Source: Fructilactobacillus sanfranciscensis DSM 20451 (GTDB lineage: Bacteria > Bacillota > Bacilli > Lactobacillales > Lactobacillaceae). From it: a stretch of DNA of 64,000 bases. The notes under the pieces were generated by a model. That model made no database searches. It was not told the origin of the DNA and was given only the letters and a program-made list of their open reading frames with translations. Both the position numbers and the translations under genes were made by a program. Positions 54,111-64,000 of the stretch are shown one piece after another; the stretch's first letter is position 1; every line of letters starts with the position of its first letter. The stretch lies in contig NZ_AYYM01000002.1 in the NCBI RefSeq assembly GCF_001436035.1, positions 62,001-126,000 on the forward strand. The letters are read 5' to 3'.

Positions 54111-55382
54111 TTAAGCTTCAAAAACAATTTTACCTTTGCAAAATGTCATTTCATTTTCTGCATTTACTTTAGCACCAATAAATGGGGTATTATTACCCTT
54201 TGAACGCATTTCAGCTTCATTAATTTGTCGCGAACTAGCTAAATCCCAAATCGCAAAGTTGGCAATATTACCAATTTTAATTTGATTATCATCATTGAGT
54301 TTGAAAATTTTCGTTGGATTATAACTCATCCATTTAATTAGTTGCATTAAAGTAATTTTTCCAGTTTTAACCAACTTGGTATATAACAAAGGAAATGAAG
54401 TTTCAATTCCAGTAATTCCAAAAGCTGAATGGATAAATGATTCACCTTTGTCTTCATCAGTATGTGGAGCGTGATCAGTTGCAATCATATCAATTGTTCC
54501 ATCCAAAAGCCCTTCTAATAAAGCCACACAATCACTTTTATCTCGTAAAGGTGGATTCATTTTAAACATTGGATTATCAGCTTTAATCATTGAATCGTCG
54601 AGTAGTAAATGATGAGGTGAAACTTCTGCAGTCACATTAACTCCATCTGCTTTTGCTCGCCTAATCAATTCTACACTACGCGCTTTAGAAACGTGACAAA
54701 CATGGTAATGAACCCCAGTAACACGTGCTAATTCTAGATCACGAGCCAATTGACTTGTTTCAGCAACATCTAGCGAACCTTTCATTCCAAGACGGTCAGC
54801 CGCTCTACCAGCGTTCATTACTCCACCATTCATTAAAGCATGGTCTTCAACATGTGCTGCCAAAGGTAATCCCGTTTTTTCGATTGCAACCATTGCATCA
54901 TACATAGTTTTTGCAGTTTGGATACCAAACCCATCATTGCTAAATCCAATCGCACCTGCTGCTTGCATAGCTGCAAAATCAACTAGTTGTTCTGTTTTTT
55001 CATCATAGGTAACAGGAGAATATTGCTCAACTTTAATAACTCCTTTTTTCTGATTATCTGCAATCATTTTTTTTAGAAGCTGAGGCGTATTGGGAACTGG
55101 CGTAACGTTGGGCATTGCACAAACAGTTGTGTAGCCACCATGAGCTGATGCTTCACTTCCAGTTTCAATAGTTTCTTTTTGCGTTTGTCCTGGATCTCTA
55201 AAGTGAACATGCACATCAACTAGTCCTGGTAAAATCGTTTTACCTTTCGCCTCAATCACTCGATCAACATTTAAATCAAGATCTGTTTCAATTTTAACGA
55301 TTTTACCATCTTCAATTAAAACATCACGTTGTAAAAGTTTTCCACTTTGAAAAATATCTGCATTTTTAATTAAAATTTTCAT
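54111..55382 (-). CDS. pyrC: Dihydroorotase
   Basis: A 423-residue zinc amidohydrolase closing carbamoyl-aspartate to dihydroorotate. Metal ligands DVHVHFRDPG, HVEDH, CHVSKARS and ATDHAPHT are in order. Two bases after pyrB; both are controlled by the PyrR attenuator upstream. Confidence 0.97.
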   Translation of the reverse strand: MKILIKNADIFQSGKLLQRDVLIEDGKIVKIETDLDLNVDRVIEAKGKTILPGLVDVHVHFRDPGQTQKETIETGSEASAHGGYTTVCAMPNVTPVPNTPQLLKKMIADNQKKGVIKVEQYSPVTYDEKTEQLVDFAAMQAAGAIGFSNDGFGIQTAKTMYDAMVAIEKTGLPLAAHVEDHALMNGGVMNAGRAADRLGMKGSLDVAETSQLARDLELARVTGVHYHVCHVSKARSVELIRRAKADGVNVTAEVSPHHLLLDDSMIKADNPMFKMNPPLRDKSDCVALLEGLLDGTIDMIATDHAPHTDEDKGESFIHSAFGITGIETSFPLLYTKLVKTGKITLMQLIKWMSYNPTKIFKLNDDNQIKIGNIANFAIWDLASSRQINEAEMRSKGNNTPFIGAKVNAENEMTFCKGKIVFEA

Positions 55383-55384
55383 TT

Positions 55385-56329
55385 TTAATCAACTCCTAAA
55401 AGATCCGTTTTATTGATAATTCCCTTTGCAACCATAACATCTGTTAGAATCACCATTCTCATATACATTCCATTTTCCATTTGTTTGAAAATTCGTGATT
55501 TATCACTTTCAACTAAGTTAGAATCGATTTCTACCCCACGATTTACCGGTGCAGGATGCATAATAATCGAATTTTCTTTCATTGTGGCATAACGCTCTTT
55601 TGTTAATCCATATTTTTGATGGTATTTACCTTCATCAAAATCATTTAATTCATCACCTAATCGTTCTTTTTGAACTCTAAGTAGCATGACCACGTCTGAA
55701 TCTTGTACAACTTCATCAACCGTCAAATGTGCCCCATATTTTGCAAATTTATCATCGTACCATTGATTAGGACCGGCAAAAGCAACTTTAGCGCCTAATC
55801 GAGTCAAAAGTTCCATATTGGAACGAGCAACTCGTGAATGATTTAAATCACCAATAATCGAAACTTTAATATCTTTAAAAGTTCCAAATTCTTCATAAAT
55901 AGTCATCATATCTAATAGTGATTGAGAGGGATGTTGACCACTTCCATCACCTGCATTTACAATACTAATATCTAAATTTTGTTTTAATAAGTCATTATAA
56001 TATTCATTTTCAGAGTGACGAATCACAGCTAAATCAACTCCGATAGCTTGGATGGTTTTAACTGTATCTTCTAAAGTTTCACCTTTGGTTACAGAACTAG
56101 CATTTGCATCAAACTGTAAAACTTGCATCCCCAAACGTCGTTCTGCCATATCAAAACTAGTATGTGTTCTAGTACTATTTTCAAAAAATAGATTCATCGC
56201 ATAAACCGGACGATTAAGAGTTATCCTTTTTCCCGCTTTAAATAGCTGAGCAAGCTTAATTTTATGTAAAACTTCCATTTCGCTCATATCTGCAACTGTA
56301 ACTAAATCATGTTGATATTTAAAAGCCAT
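55385..56329 (-). CDS. pyrB: Aspartate carbamoyltransferase
   Basis: A 314-residue enzyme for the committed pyrimidine step. Carbamoyl-phosphate site [14 protein letters not shown]-type [10 protein letters not shown], and [10 protein letters not shown] at the aspartate site. First gene of pyrBC; other pyr genes (carAB, pyrE, pyrF, pyrR) are not in the window. Confidence 0.97.
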   Translation of the reverse strand: MAFKYQHDLVTVADMSEMEVLHKIKLAQLFKAGKRITLNRPVYAMNLFFENSTRTHTSFDMAERRLGMQVLQFDANASSVTKGETLEDTVKTIQAIGVDLAVIRHSENEYYNDLLKQNLDISIVNAGDGSGQHPSQSLLDMMTIYEEFGTFKDIKVSIIGDLNHSRVARSNMELLTRLGAKVAFAGPNQWYDDKFAKYGAHLTVDEVVQDSDVVMLLRVQKERLGDELNDFDEGKYHQKYGLTKERYATMKENSIIMHPAPVNRGVEIDSNLVESDKSRIFKQMENGMYMRMVILTDVMVAKGIINKTDLLGVD

Positions 56330-56344
56330 GTTGTCCCCCTAAAA

Positions 56345-56515
56345 TATTATCTATTAAAGAAAATTACATAAATAAAAGACATGCTACCATTAACGTAGCA
56401 TGTCTCAATTAAATTCAACATTACCAAGTTAACTTATCGACCTCTCTGGATCAAATTAAAGCACCTTTATTTATTGCTACTAACTTTATCCAATCTAATA
56501 AAAAAAGTCAAATAT
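56345..56515 (-). promoter_or_regulatory. PyrR attenuator of pyrBC
   Basis: A canonical PyrR-binding element, GATCCAGAGAGGTCGATAAG on the minus strand (56433-56452), is followed by a terminator stem GACATGCTACG/CGTAGCATGTC-type (56378-56404) with TTTTATTT. When UMP is high, PyrR should stabilise the binding hairpin and favour termination. A candidate promoter TTGACT-17-TAAAGT lies at about 56489-56517. Confidence 0.88.
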
Positions 56516-56574
56516 ATCTTTTGATTGACTTTTCAAAATAACTTACTTATTATTAAGAAAATTAATCTTAATTT

Positions 56575-56677
56575 GGTTCAGAGAAACCAGAAGATGTTCC
56601 TGATAATTTCAAAAATAAAATGCACAATTTTGACTATTGATTTTCTCTGAACTTCGTCAAATTTGTGCATTTTTTTC
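56575..56677 (+). promoter_or_regulatory. Variant PyrR-type attenuator of pyrD
   Basis: Hairpin GGTTCAGAGAAACC (56575-56588) keeps the CAGAGA loop of PyrR sites while both stem strands differ from the consensus in a compensating way. A terminator with 17-bp stem (56617-56634 with 56656-56673) and T-run follows. Bases 56576-56586 are perfectly complementary to 56642-56652 in the terminator loop (11 bp). Together this looks like a switch for pyrD. Confidence 0.7.
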
Positions 56678-56692
56678 TAAAAGGAGTTTACT

Positions 56693-57634
56693 ATGACAGA
56701 TATTTCTATTGCAGCAACGATTGGAAACGAAAAATATGAGCACCCTTTTATTAATGCTGCTGGGGTCTATGATGAAACTGCTGCACAAATGAACGAAATC
56801 TTAGATTCTCAAGCAGGTGGAGTAACTACTAAAAGTGCAACCTTAGTTTCTCGTCCTGGCAATCCACTTCCTAGATATTTTAATACAGAATTAGGAAGTA
56901 TTAACTCAATGGGCCTTCCAAATCAAGGATTAGACTACTACCTTAATTATATTGAGGAAACTAATACTGATAAGCCAATCGACTTATCAATTTCAGGAAC
57001 TTCAATGGCTGATAATTTAAAGGCTTTAAAAAAAGTACAATCGAGTAATTTCAATGGTTTGACTGAATTAAATCTTTCTTGCCCAAATGTAATTGGTAAA
57101 CCACAAGTTAGTTATGACTATGATGCAATTGAGGATACATTAGCTGCTGTGTTTGAATTTTTTACTAAGCCACTTGGTTTAAAACTTCCGCCCTACTTCG
57201 ATTTACAGCAATATGATGCTGTTGCATCAATCCTAAACAAGTATCCTTTAACTTATATTAATGCAATTAACAGCGTTGGAAACGGTCTTGTAGTTGATGC
57301 TGAAACAGAATCAGTCGTCATTAAACCTAAAGGCGGTTTTGGTGGAATTGGTGGTACTTATATTAAACCGGTTGCTTTGGCTAACGTACGTGCTTTTCGG
57401 CAACGTTTGAATCCAGAAATTAAAATCATCGGAACTGGTGGGGTAAGTACTGGAAAAGATGCCTTTGAATTAATCCTTTGTGGTGCTGATATCGTTGAAG
57501 TTGGTACAATTCTTGCAAAGGAGGGTCCTGCAGTCTTTGAAAGATTAGATACAGAATTAAAAGCAATTATGGAAGCAAAAGGTTATCAAAAGCTAAGTGA
57601 TTTTCGTGGTAAATTAAAAGAATATCAAGAATAA
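56693..57634 (+). CDS. pyrD: Dihydroorotate dehydrogenase A, fumarate type
   Basis: A 313-residue class 1A DHODH (PyrDA), a soluble FMN enzyme using fumarate as acceptor. Catalytic Cys in ELNLSCPNVIGKPQ at about residue 130, FMN/phosphate region GTGGVSTGKDAFELILCGADIVEVGT. AAAGGAG precedes the ATG at 56693. Divergent from pyrBC; the class 1A type suits an anaerobic or non-respiring fermenter. Confidence 0.95.
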   Translation: MTDISIAATIGNEKYEHPFINAAGVYDETAAQMNEILDSQAGGVTTKSATLVSRPGNPLPRYFNTELGSINSMGLPNQGLDYYLNYIEETNTDKPIDLSISGTSMADNLKALKKVQSSNFNGLTELNLSCPNVIGKPQVSYDYDAIEDTLAAVFEFFTKPLGLKLPPYFDLQQYDAVASILNKYPLTYINAINSVGNGLVVDAETESVVIKPKGGFGGIGGTYIKPVALANVRAFRQRLNPEIKIIGTGGVSTGKDAFELILCGADIVEVGTILAKEGPAVFERLDTELKAIMEAKGYQKLSDFRGKLKEYQE

Positions 57635-57646
57635 TTAATTTAAATT

Positions 57647-57671
57647 AAGAACCTATTTAGGTTCTTTTTAT
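57647..57671 (+). terminator. Terminator after pyrD
   Basis: Nine-bp stem AAGAACCTA with a 2-base loop and TTTTTATTT. Confidence 0.7.
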
Positions 57672-57686
57672 TTAGGAGGAATATCA

Positions 57687-58016
57687 ATGACAAAATCATT
57701 AGATGAACATCAAAAATGGCTTGTAAACTTTTACAAGAATCGCGATTGGTACAACTACTCTTCTTTAATTCGCTTAAACTTTCTTTCTGAAGAAGTTGGC
57801 GAATTGAATCGTGCAGTTCGTAGTATTGAATTAGGACGAGATCATCCAGGTGAATCCCAAAAAACTGAAGCAGAATTACAATACAACCTACGCGAAGAAT
57901 TAGCAGACTGCTTAGATCAAATCTTAATTATTGCCGATAAATACGGAATAGACCCTCAAACTTTAATTAATCAAAGTGAAACTAAAATTAAAGCTAGATT
58001 TAATTTACCTGACTAA
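57687..58016 (+). CDS. MazG-like nucleotide pyrophosphohydrolase
   Basis: A 109-residue all-alpha NTP pyrophosphatase-like protein. The metal-binding set FLSEEVGELNRAV (ExxE) and REELADCLDQILIIAD (ExxD) is clear. It may cleave abnormal or excess NTPs; substrate unknown. Good AGGAGG site. Confidence 0.85.
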   Translation: MTKSLDEHQKWLVNFYKNRDWYNYSSLIRLNFLSEEVGELNRAVRSIELGRDHPGESQKTEAELQYNLREELADCLDQILIIADKYGIDPQTLINQSETKIKARFNLPD

Positions 58017-58033
58017 TTTAATTTTACATAACC

Positions 58034-58062
58034 AAAAAGACGAGTAATTACTCGTCTTTTTG
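58034..58062. terminator. Bidirectional terminator
   Basis: Perfect 14-bp inverted repeat (AAAAAGACGAGTAA) ending in T5; the MazG-like gene and the P60 gene converge on it. Confidence 0.88.
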
Positions 58063-58073
58063 TGTATAAATAT

Positions 58074-59267
58074 TTAGTTATTTTTACGAATTTTAAATCC
58101 TAATAATGTAACAAAACTAATCAAACCTAACCCGATAACTGTCAATAATGAATTTTTTGTTTCTCCAGTTGCTGGTAAAGTATCTTTTTGATTTGTTGGA
58201 GTAACTACTTTTACAACTTGATTATCAACGGGTTTCACATCTGTTTTTTCTGGTTCAACACTAGTAATGTTGTTATTTCGATTATTATTAACATCTGCAG
58301 GTTGTGCAGTTTCTTTTTGAACTGGTGCTGCAGGTTGTGCAGTTTCTTTTTGAACTGGTGCTGCAGGCTGTGCAGTTTCTTTTTGAACTGGTGCTGCAGG
58401 CTGTGCAGTTTCTTTTTGAACTGGTGCTGCAGGCTGTGCAGTTTCTTTTTGAACTGGTGCTGCAGGCTGTGCAGTTTCTTTTTGAACTGGTGCTGCAGGC
58501 TGTGCAGTTTCTTTTTGAACTGGTGCTGCAGGCTGTGCAGTTTCTTTTTGAACTGGTGCTGCAGGCTGTGCAGTTTCTTTTTGAACTGGTGCTGCAGGCT
58601 GTGCAGTTTCTTTTTGAACTGGTGCTGCAGGCTGTGCAGTTTCTTTTTGAACTGGTGCTGCAGGCTGTGCAGTTTCTTTTTGAACTGGTGCTGCAGGTTG
58701 TGCAGTTTCTTTTTGAACTGGTGCTGCAGGTTGTGCAGTTTCTTTTTGAACTGGTGCTGCAGGTTGTGCAGTTTCTTGGGCTTCTGCTGCAGCTTGTGTA
58801 GCACCGTTAACTCGTCTATATGAAGCAGTTCCTAAAATATTTTCCATTACTGAAATTCGACGTGATGTTACACCATCAACAGTTTCTGCATTAATCATAT
58901 TTCCATTGCCTGAATAAATACCAACGTGATCAGAACCATAACTACCAAAGAAAACTAAATCTCCATATTGAGCATCCGCTGCTGATTCTTGAGTAGTAAC
59001 TCTATATTGTTCACCTGATGTTCTTGGCAAATTAATTCCATCGGCAGCATAAGCATTTTGAACTAGTGCAGAACAATCAATTCCGCTACGACTGTTTCCT
59101 CCATATTGATAAGGAGTTCCTATATAGGCTGATGCATTTGAAACAACATCTGCATTTGCATCAATTGAGTTAACCATGAAAGCCCCAGTACTAATTGCAA
59201 CTGTAGTTATTCCAGCAATCATCCATTTTTTCCCAGCTTTAAACATTTTATAATGTACTTTATTCAT
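58074..59267 (-). CDS. NlpC/P60 wall protein with tandem PAAPVQKETAQ repeats and LPxTG anchor
   Basis: A 397-residue secreted peptidoglycan endopeptidase. Signal peptide (cleavage probably after DANA at about residues 36-39), then an NlpC/P60 domain at the N-terminus: catalytic Cys in GIDCSALVQNAY, His in DHVGIYSG and the third polar residue in GNMINAET. Next come 14 full 11-residue repeats rich in Pro, Ala, Gln and alternating Lys/Glu, then a stretch of Asn, and a sortase signal LPATGE, hydrophobic helix and RKNN tail. The repeats are presumably a wall-spanning stalk. GGAGG precedes ATG 59267. Confidence 0.93.
   Translation of the reverse strand: MNKVHYKMFKAGKKWMIAGITTVAISTGAFMVNSIDANADVVSNASAYIGTPYQYGGNSRSGIDCSALVQNAYAADGINLPRTSGEQYRVTTQESAADAQYGDLVFFGSYGSDHVGIYSGNGNMINAETVDGVTSRRISVMENILGTASYRRVNGATQAAAEAQETAQPAAPVQKETAQPAAPVQKETAQPAAPVQKETAQPAAPVQKETAQPAAPVQKETAQPAAPVQKETAQPAAPVQKETAQPAAPVQKETAQPAAPVQKETAQPAAPVQKETAQPAAPVQKETAQPAAPVQKETAQPAAPVQKETAQPAAPVQKETAQPADVNNNRNNNITSVEPEKTDVKPVDNQVVKVVTPTNQKDTLPATGETKNSLLTVIGLGLISFVTLLGFKIRKNN
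58297..58777. repeat. 33-bp tandem repeat array, 14 full units plus a partial one
   Basis: Exact 33-bp period from 58297 to 58758, then a partial unit to about 58777. Only one variable site was noticed: GCAGGTTGTG in units 1-2 and in the last two or three, GCAGGCTGTG in the inner units (Gln CAA versus CAG, synonymous). Because 33 is a multiple of 3 and the unit lacks stops, several frames stay open across it. Confidence 0.95.
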
Positions 59268-59462
59268 ATTTTTACCTCCATTTTTAATTTTGTATTCATT
59301 GAACTCGTAAATTTTAACATCAAAATTTACTTAAATTCAGCAAGACTTTAAATCTTAACAAGCTTGTAATCTAAATGAAATTTCACCAATCTAATCATTT
59401 GACTTTTGTTGACCAATATCAATAGAATAGGATTGAGAACTTTATTAAGAAAGGAGGAACGC

Positions 59463-59648
59463 ATGGCTAAAAAATCACTAGTTGAAAAAAGTAAACATCC
59501 AGCAAAATTTGCAGTTCAAAACTACACTCGTTGTGAACGTTGTGGTCGTCCACGTGCTGTCTATCAAAAATTTCATCTTTGCCGTATTTGTCTTCGCCAA
59601 TTAGCCCATAAAGGACAAATTCCTGGTATGAAAAAAGCTAGTTGGTAA
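59463..59648 (+). CDS. rpsN: 30S ribosomal protein S14, zinc type
   Basis: A 61-residue S14 with both CxxC pairs (CERCGRP and CRICLRQ), the zinc-binding form, ending in the hallmark GMKKASW. AAAGGAGGA precedes ATG 59463; the frame is open further upstream without a site. It is not in an spc-type ribosomal operon: its neighbours are the P60 gene and rarA. Confidence 0.94.
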   Translation: MAKKSLVEKSKHPAKFAVQNYTRCERCGRPRAVYQKFHLCRICLRQLAHKGQIPGMKKASW

Positions 59649-59674
59649 GCTTTAATCAATGGAGGATATTATTA

Positions 59675-59796
59675 TGAAAGAAATGACATTAGCAACTGCC
59701 TACCGCATGCTTAAAAGTCCAAACAAACGGACTAAAAGCCGAGCATTGCGTGTAATTAAAAAAATAAATCTAACAAATAAAGCAAAAAACAGTTAA
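59675..59796 (+). pseudogene. Possible frameshifted small gene after rpsN
   Basis: GGAGGA (59662-59667) precedes ATG 59675, whose frame reads MKEMTLATA and then stops after 26 codons. Shifting the frame near 59699 gives a basic tail YRMLKSPNKRTKSRALRVIKK that runs to TAA 59796, just before a terminator. Either one base has been lost in a 40-codon gene or the ribosome site serves a short peptide. Not recognised. Confidence 0.35.
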
Positions 59797-59820
59797 TCAT
59801 TAAATTGATTAACTGTTTTT
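59784..59820. terminator. Bidirectional terminator between rpsN and rarA
   Basis: A 15-bp stem (AAAAACAGTTAATCA) with a 5-base loop and T-run; the rarA stop lies in its last bases. Confidence 0.87.
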
Positions 59821-61150
59821 ATTTTGGATCGTGTTCCAGATGCCATTGTTTTAAATAATTAAGTCGTTGTTTAAAAACGGTTTCTTTTCCTTGTTCTGAA
59901 GGTTCGTAATATTCGTGTCCCGTAATTTCTGGCGGATTTGTTTTCATTGCTGTTAATTTATCTTTTTCCCGTTGAGCCATTTTATATCCTTTTCCATAAT
60001 TAAGATTTTTCATCAACTTAGTTGGTGCATTTCTAATTTGTAAAGGAACAGGTAAATTACCATATTTTTTCACGTCAGCAGCTGCTTTCTGGACTGCTTT
60101 GTCAATTGCATTTGATTTCGGTGCTAAAGCTAAATATACAGTGGCTTCAATAATGGCATCGTCACAATCTGGCATACCAATTAACTTTATGGCCTCAGTT
60201 GCATTAATACAGACATTTAAAGCTTGTGGGTCAGCTAGTCCAACATCTTCACTAGCAAATCGAACCAATCTCCGCATGATAAACATCGGATCTTCTCCGC
60301 CATCTAACATCCGACTTACCCAATAAACGGCAGAGTCAACGTCACTATTTCGTAAAGACTTATGCACCGCCGAAATAATATTATAGTGTTCTTCACCTTT
60401 TTTATCGTATAGCAATGATTTACGAGTAATTAGCTGTTGTAAATCTTCAAGAGTGATATCAACTTTTTTACCATCTTGCTTACCATTTTCCACGGCCATC
60501 TCTAAAGTATTTAAAGCCGATCGAGCATCCCCATTTGCAAACTCAGCAATTGCCATTAGATTATCTTCACTAATTTTGACTTCTAAGTCGCCGTATCCTC
60601 TTGGGCTATGAATTGCTTGTTTTAATAATTGAACAATCTCAGTAGCCGTTAAACTTTTTAAAACGAAGACTTTACTTCGTGACAACAATGCTGAATTAAT
60701 TTCAAAAGACGGATTTTCAGTGGTTGCCCCAATTAAAATAATGCTTCCATTTTCAACATAAGGTAGAAAAGAATCTTGTTGGGCTTTATTAAAACGATGA
60801 ATTTCATCTACGAAAACGATGGTTTTTAACCCCATTTTTTTATTTTCGGCTGCTTCTTGCATAATTTTACGAACTTTAGTAATACTTGTTCCAACTGCAC
60901 TAACACTAATAAAATTAGCATCCGTTTCATGAGCAATAATTTGAGCTAAAGTCGTTTTCCCCGTTCCAGGTGGTCCCCACAAAATTAAAGAAGCAATTTG
61001 ATCATTTTCAATTAGATTTCTTAAAATGGTACCTTTTCCAATAATTTGCTGTTGCCCAATAAATTCATCTAAATTTACAGGACGAACCCGGCTCGCTAAT
61101 GGTATTCCTTGATTATTTTCTTGATTTTTAAATAATGATTCTTGTTCCAT
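59819..61150 (-). CDS. rarA: Replication-associated recombination protein A (RarA/MgsA)
   Basis: A 443-residue AAA+ ATPase acting at stalled forks. Walker A LWGPPGTGKTTLAQI, Walker B IVFVDEIHRFN, sensor 1 GATTENPSF, arginine finger SALLSRS, and the C-terminal tetramerisation region ending LKQWHLEHDPK. ATG 61150 is used after AGGAGGTG; GTG 61159 lies within that site. Confidence 0.95.
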   Translation of the reverse strand: MEQESLFKNQENNQGIPLASRVRPVNLDEFIGQQQIIGKGTILRNLIENDQIASLILWGPPGTGKTTLAQIIAHETDANFISVSAVGTSITKVRKIMQEAAENKKMGLKTIVFVDEIHRFNKAQQDSFLPYVENGSIILIGATTENPSFEINSALLSRSKVFVLKSLTATEIVQLLKQAIHSPRGYGDLEVKISEDNLMAIAEFANGDARSALNTLEMAVENGKQDGKKVDITLEDLQQLITRKSLLYDKKGEEHYNIISAVHKSLRNSDVDSAVYWVSRMLDGGEDPMFIMRRLVRFASEDVGLADPQALNVCINATEAIKLIGMPDCDDAIIEATVYLALAPKSNAIDKAVQKAAADVKKYGNLPVPLQIRNAPTKLMKNLNYGKGYKMAQREKDKLTAMKTNPPEITGHEYYEPSEQGKETVFKQRLNYLKQWHLEHDPK

Positions 61151-61169
61151 TATCTTCACCTCCTATATA

Positions 61170-61206
61170 AATAAGGCTGGAAACCAAATTGATTTTCCAG
61201 CCTCTT
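61170..61206 (-). terminator. Terminator after the GH13 pseudogene
   Basis: Ten-bp stem AGGCTGGAAA with a 10-base loop and TTATTTAT on the minus strand. Confidence 0.6.
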
Positions 61207-61212
61207 TTAAAT

Positions 61213-62919
<1,707 letters not shown>

Positions 62920-62936
62920 TTATCCTATTCAAACAC

Positions 62937-62975
62937 AAAAGAGCCTTTCTAGCAATACTAGAAAGACTCTTTTTA
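62937..62975 (-). terminator. Terminator after pgi
   Basis: Sixteen-bp stem (AAAAGAGTCTTTCTAG, one mismatch or G-U) with a 5-base loop and a T run on the minus strand; 8 bases beyond the pgi stop. Confidence 0.85.
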
Positions 62976-62982
62976 TTACAAC

Positions 62983-64000
62983 TTATTTTTTTAATTCTTT
63001 ATTTAACTTTTCAGCTAATTCTTCAAAGCCTGGTTTACCAAGTAAAGCAAACATATTTTTCTTGTAAGCTTCTACACCTGGTTGGTTAAATGGGTTAATT
63101 CCATTTAAGTAGCCAGAAATTCCAACTGCCACTTCAAAGAAGTAGATCAAGTAGCCTAAACTGTATTCAGATTCATCAGGAACTTCAACAGTCATAACCG
63201 GAACTCCACCATCGTTATGAGCTAACACAACTCCTTCATAAGCTTTATCGTTAACTTCATTCATTGATTGACCTTTAAGGTAATTCAAACCATCAAGATT
63301 TTCTTTATCCATAGGAATTTCAACGTTGTAAGGTGGTTGTTTAACCTTAATCACTGTTTCAAAGAGATTACGTAATCCTTCTTGAATGTATTGACCTAAT
63401 GAATGTAAATCAGTTGTAAAGTTAGCTGAAGATGGGTAAATACCTTTTTGGTCTTTACCTTCTGATTCACCCATTAATTGCTTCCACCATTCAGAAAACA
63501 TCCGAAGATTTGGTTCGTAGTTTTCACATAATTCAGTAACATATCCTTTACGATATAAAATGTTACGAATTGCAGCATAACGATAAGCATCATTTTTAGT
63601 TAAATCTGTATCAACGTAATCTTTAGATGCATCATCGGCACCCTTCATTAATTGATCAATATCAGCACCAGTTGCTGCAATTGGAAGTAATCCAACTGGA
63701 GTTAAAACAGAGAAACGTCCACCAACTCCATCAGGAATAACAAATGATTCATAACCTTCTGCTTCTACTTCAGTTCGTAAAGCACCACACTTTGCATCAG
63801 TAGTTGCATAAATTCTTTTATCTGCTTCTTCTTTACCATATTTACTGATTAATTTTTCTTTGAAAATTCTAAAAGCAATCGAAGGTTCAGTTGTCGTACC
63901 TGATTTTGAAATAATATTAACTGAAAAATCTTTATCACCGATAAAACCTTCAAGTTCGTGCAAGTAAGATGCACTTAAGGAGTTACCCGCAAAGACAACT
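62983..64000 (-). CDS. pgi: Glucose-6-phosphate isomerase (5' end outside window)
   Basis: Interconverts glucose-6-P and fructose-6-P. About 339 residues are visible, from [28 protein letters not shown] (the frame is open to base 64000) to [31 protein letters not shown] is the phosphate-binding signature, [20 protein letters not shown] and NQPGVEAYK the active-site segments. The N-terminal ~110 residues lie beyond the edge. In a heterofermenter it feeds fructose into the phosphoketolase route. Confidence 0.96.
   Translation of the reverse strand, partial: VVFAGNSLSASYLHELEGFIGDKDFSVNIISKSGTTTEPSIAFRIFKEKLISKYGKEEADKRIYATTDAKCGALRTEVEAEGYESFVIPDGVGGRFSVLTPVGLLPIAATGADIDQLMKGADDASKDYVDTDLTKNDAYRYAAIRNILYRKGYVTELCENYEPNLRMFSEWWKQLMGESEGKDQKGIYPSSANFTTDLHSLGQYIQEGLRNLFETVIKVKQPPYNVEIPMDKENLDGLNYLKGQSMNEVNDKAYEGVVLAHNDGGVPVMTVEVPDESEYSLGYLIYFFEVAVGISGYLNGINPFNQPGVEAYKKNMFALLGKPGFEELAEKLNKELKK

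Noticed and set aside
58297-58777. CRISPR-like direct repeats
   Set aside because: Units are contiguous with no spacers and lie in a coding frame; no cas genes are present.
58188-58823. Long open frames on both strands across the repeat array (up to about 210 codons)
   Set aside because: They follow from a stop-free 33-bp period; their translations are simple repeats without start signals or family character. The real gene is the minus-strand P60 protein.

Overview
The window is a low-GC Firmicutes chromosome segment, most likely from a lactic acid bacterium of the Lactobacillaceae. The pointers are the gene orders pheS-pheT-udk-greA, mutM-coaE-nrdR-dnaB-dnaI, yqeG-yqeH-yhbY-nadD-yqeK-rsfS-yqeM-tmcAL and ytpP-ytpR-sftA-murC, a lysine-type MurE, a fumarate-type (class 1A) PyrD, T-box control of aminoacyl-tRNA synthetases, and an ISL3-family transposase. 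A small-genome relative such as Fructilactobacillus would fit the missing neighbours and the decaying sugar gene, but the sequence alone does not prove the genus.

Layout. 1-2.6 kb: folate cyclo-ligase (cut by the window edge), rpmG and the class B penicillin-binding protein. 2.8-7.7 kb: greA, udk and pheST behind a T-box. 7.7-11.3 kb: an HxlR regulator, an HD protein, a TrmH-type methyltransferase, YidC2 and a BAX inhibitor-like protein. 11.5-17.8 kb: rpmF, yceD and the ribosome-assembly/NAD/tRNA cluster. 17.9-21.4 kb: infC-rpmI-rplT with an attenuator leader, then thrS with a T-box. 21.5-33.2 kb: primosome, repair, nucleotide and wall genes (dnaI, dnaB, nrdR, coaE, mutM, polA, murC, sftA, ytpR, ytpP). 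33.3-42 kb: trmB, ecsAB, hit, prsA, yhaN, yhaO and yheA. 42-44.2 kb: a bifunctional PBP1A.

44.24-46.22 kb is the main accessory island: a rearranged ISL3-type element. Its transposase is split into two parts pointing in opposite directions, two perfect 58-bp inverted copies of a terminal sequence bracket the interior, and a DUF1304 membrane-protein gene lies inside.

46.3-64 kb: argS with a T-box and a tRNA-Gly(CCC); yisL; murE; an OhrR-like regulator; a small unknown gene below an apparently orphan double T-box leader; an APA-type amino acid antiporter; a secreted nuclease; divergent pyrBC and pyrD with separate attenuators; a MazG-like protein; an LPxTG-anchored NlpC/P60 protein with 14 copies of a 33-bp repeat; a free-standing zinc-type rpsN; rarA; a decayed GH13 alpha-glucosidase pseudogene; and pgi, cut by the right edge.

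Most genes are housekeeping and on the minus strand. Control is largely by premature termination: T-boxes for Phe, Thr and Arg charging, PyrR-type sites for pyrimidines, and an IF3/L20-type leader. The most unusual items are the double T-box without an obvious target, the pyrD attenuator whose terminator loop is complementary to its PyrR-like hairpin, the ATA start of infC, and the IS mosaic.
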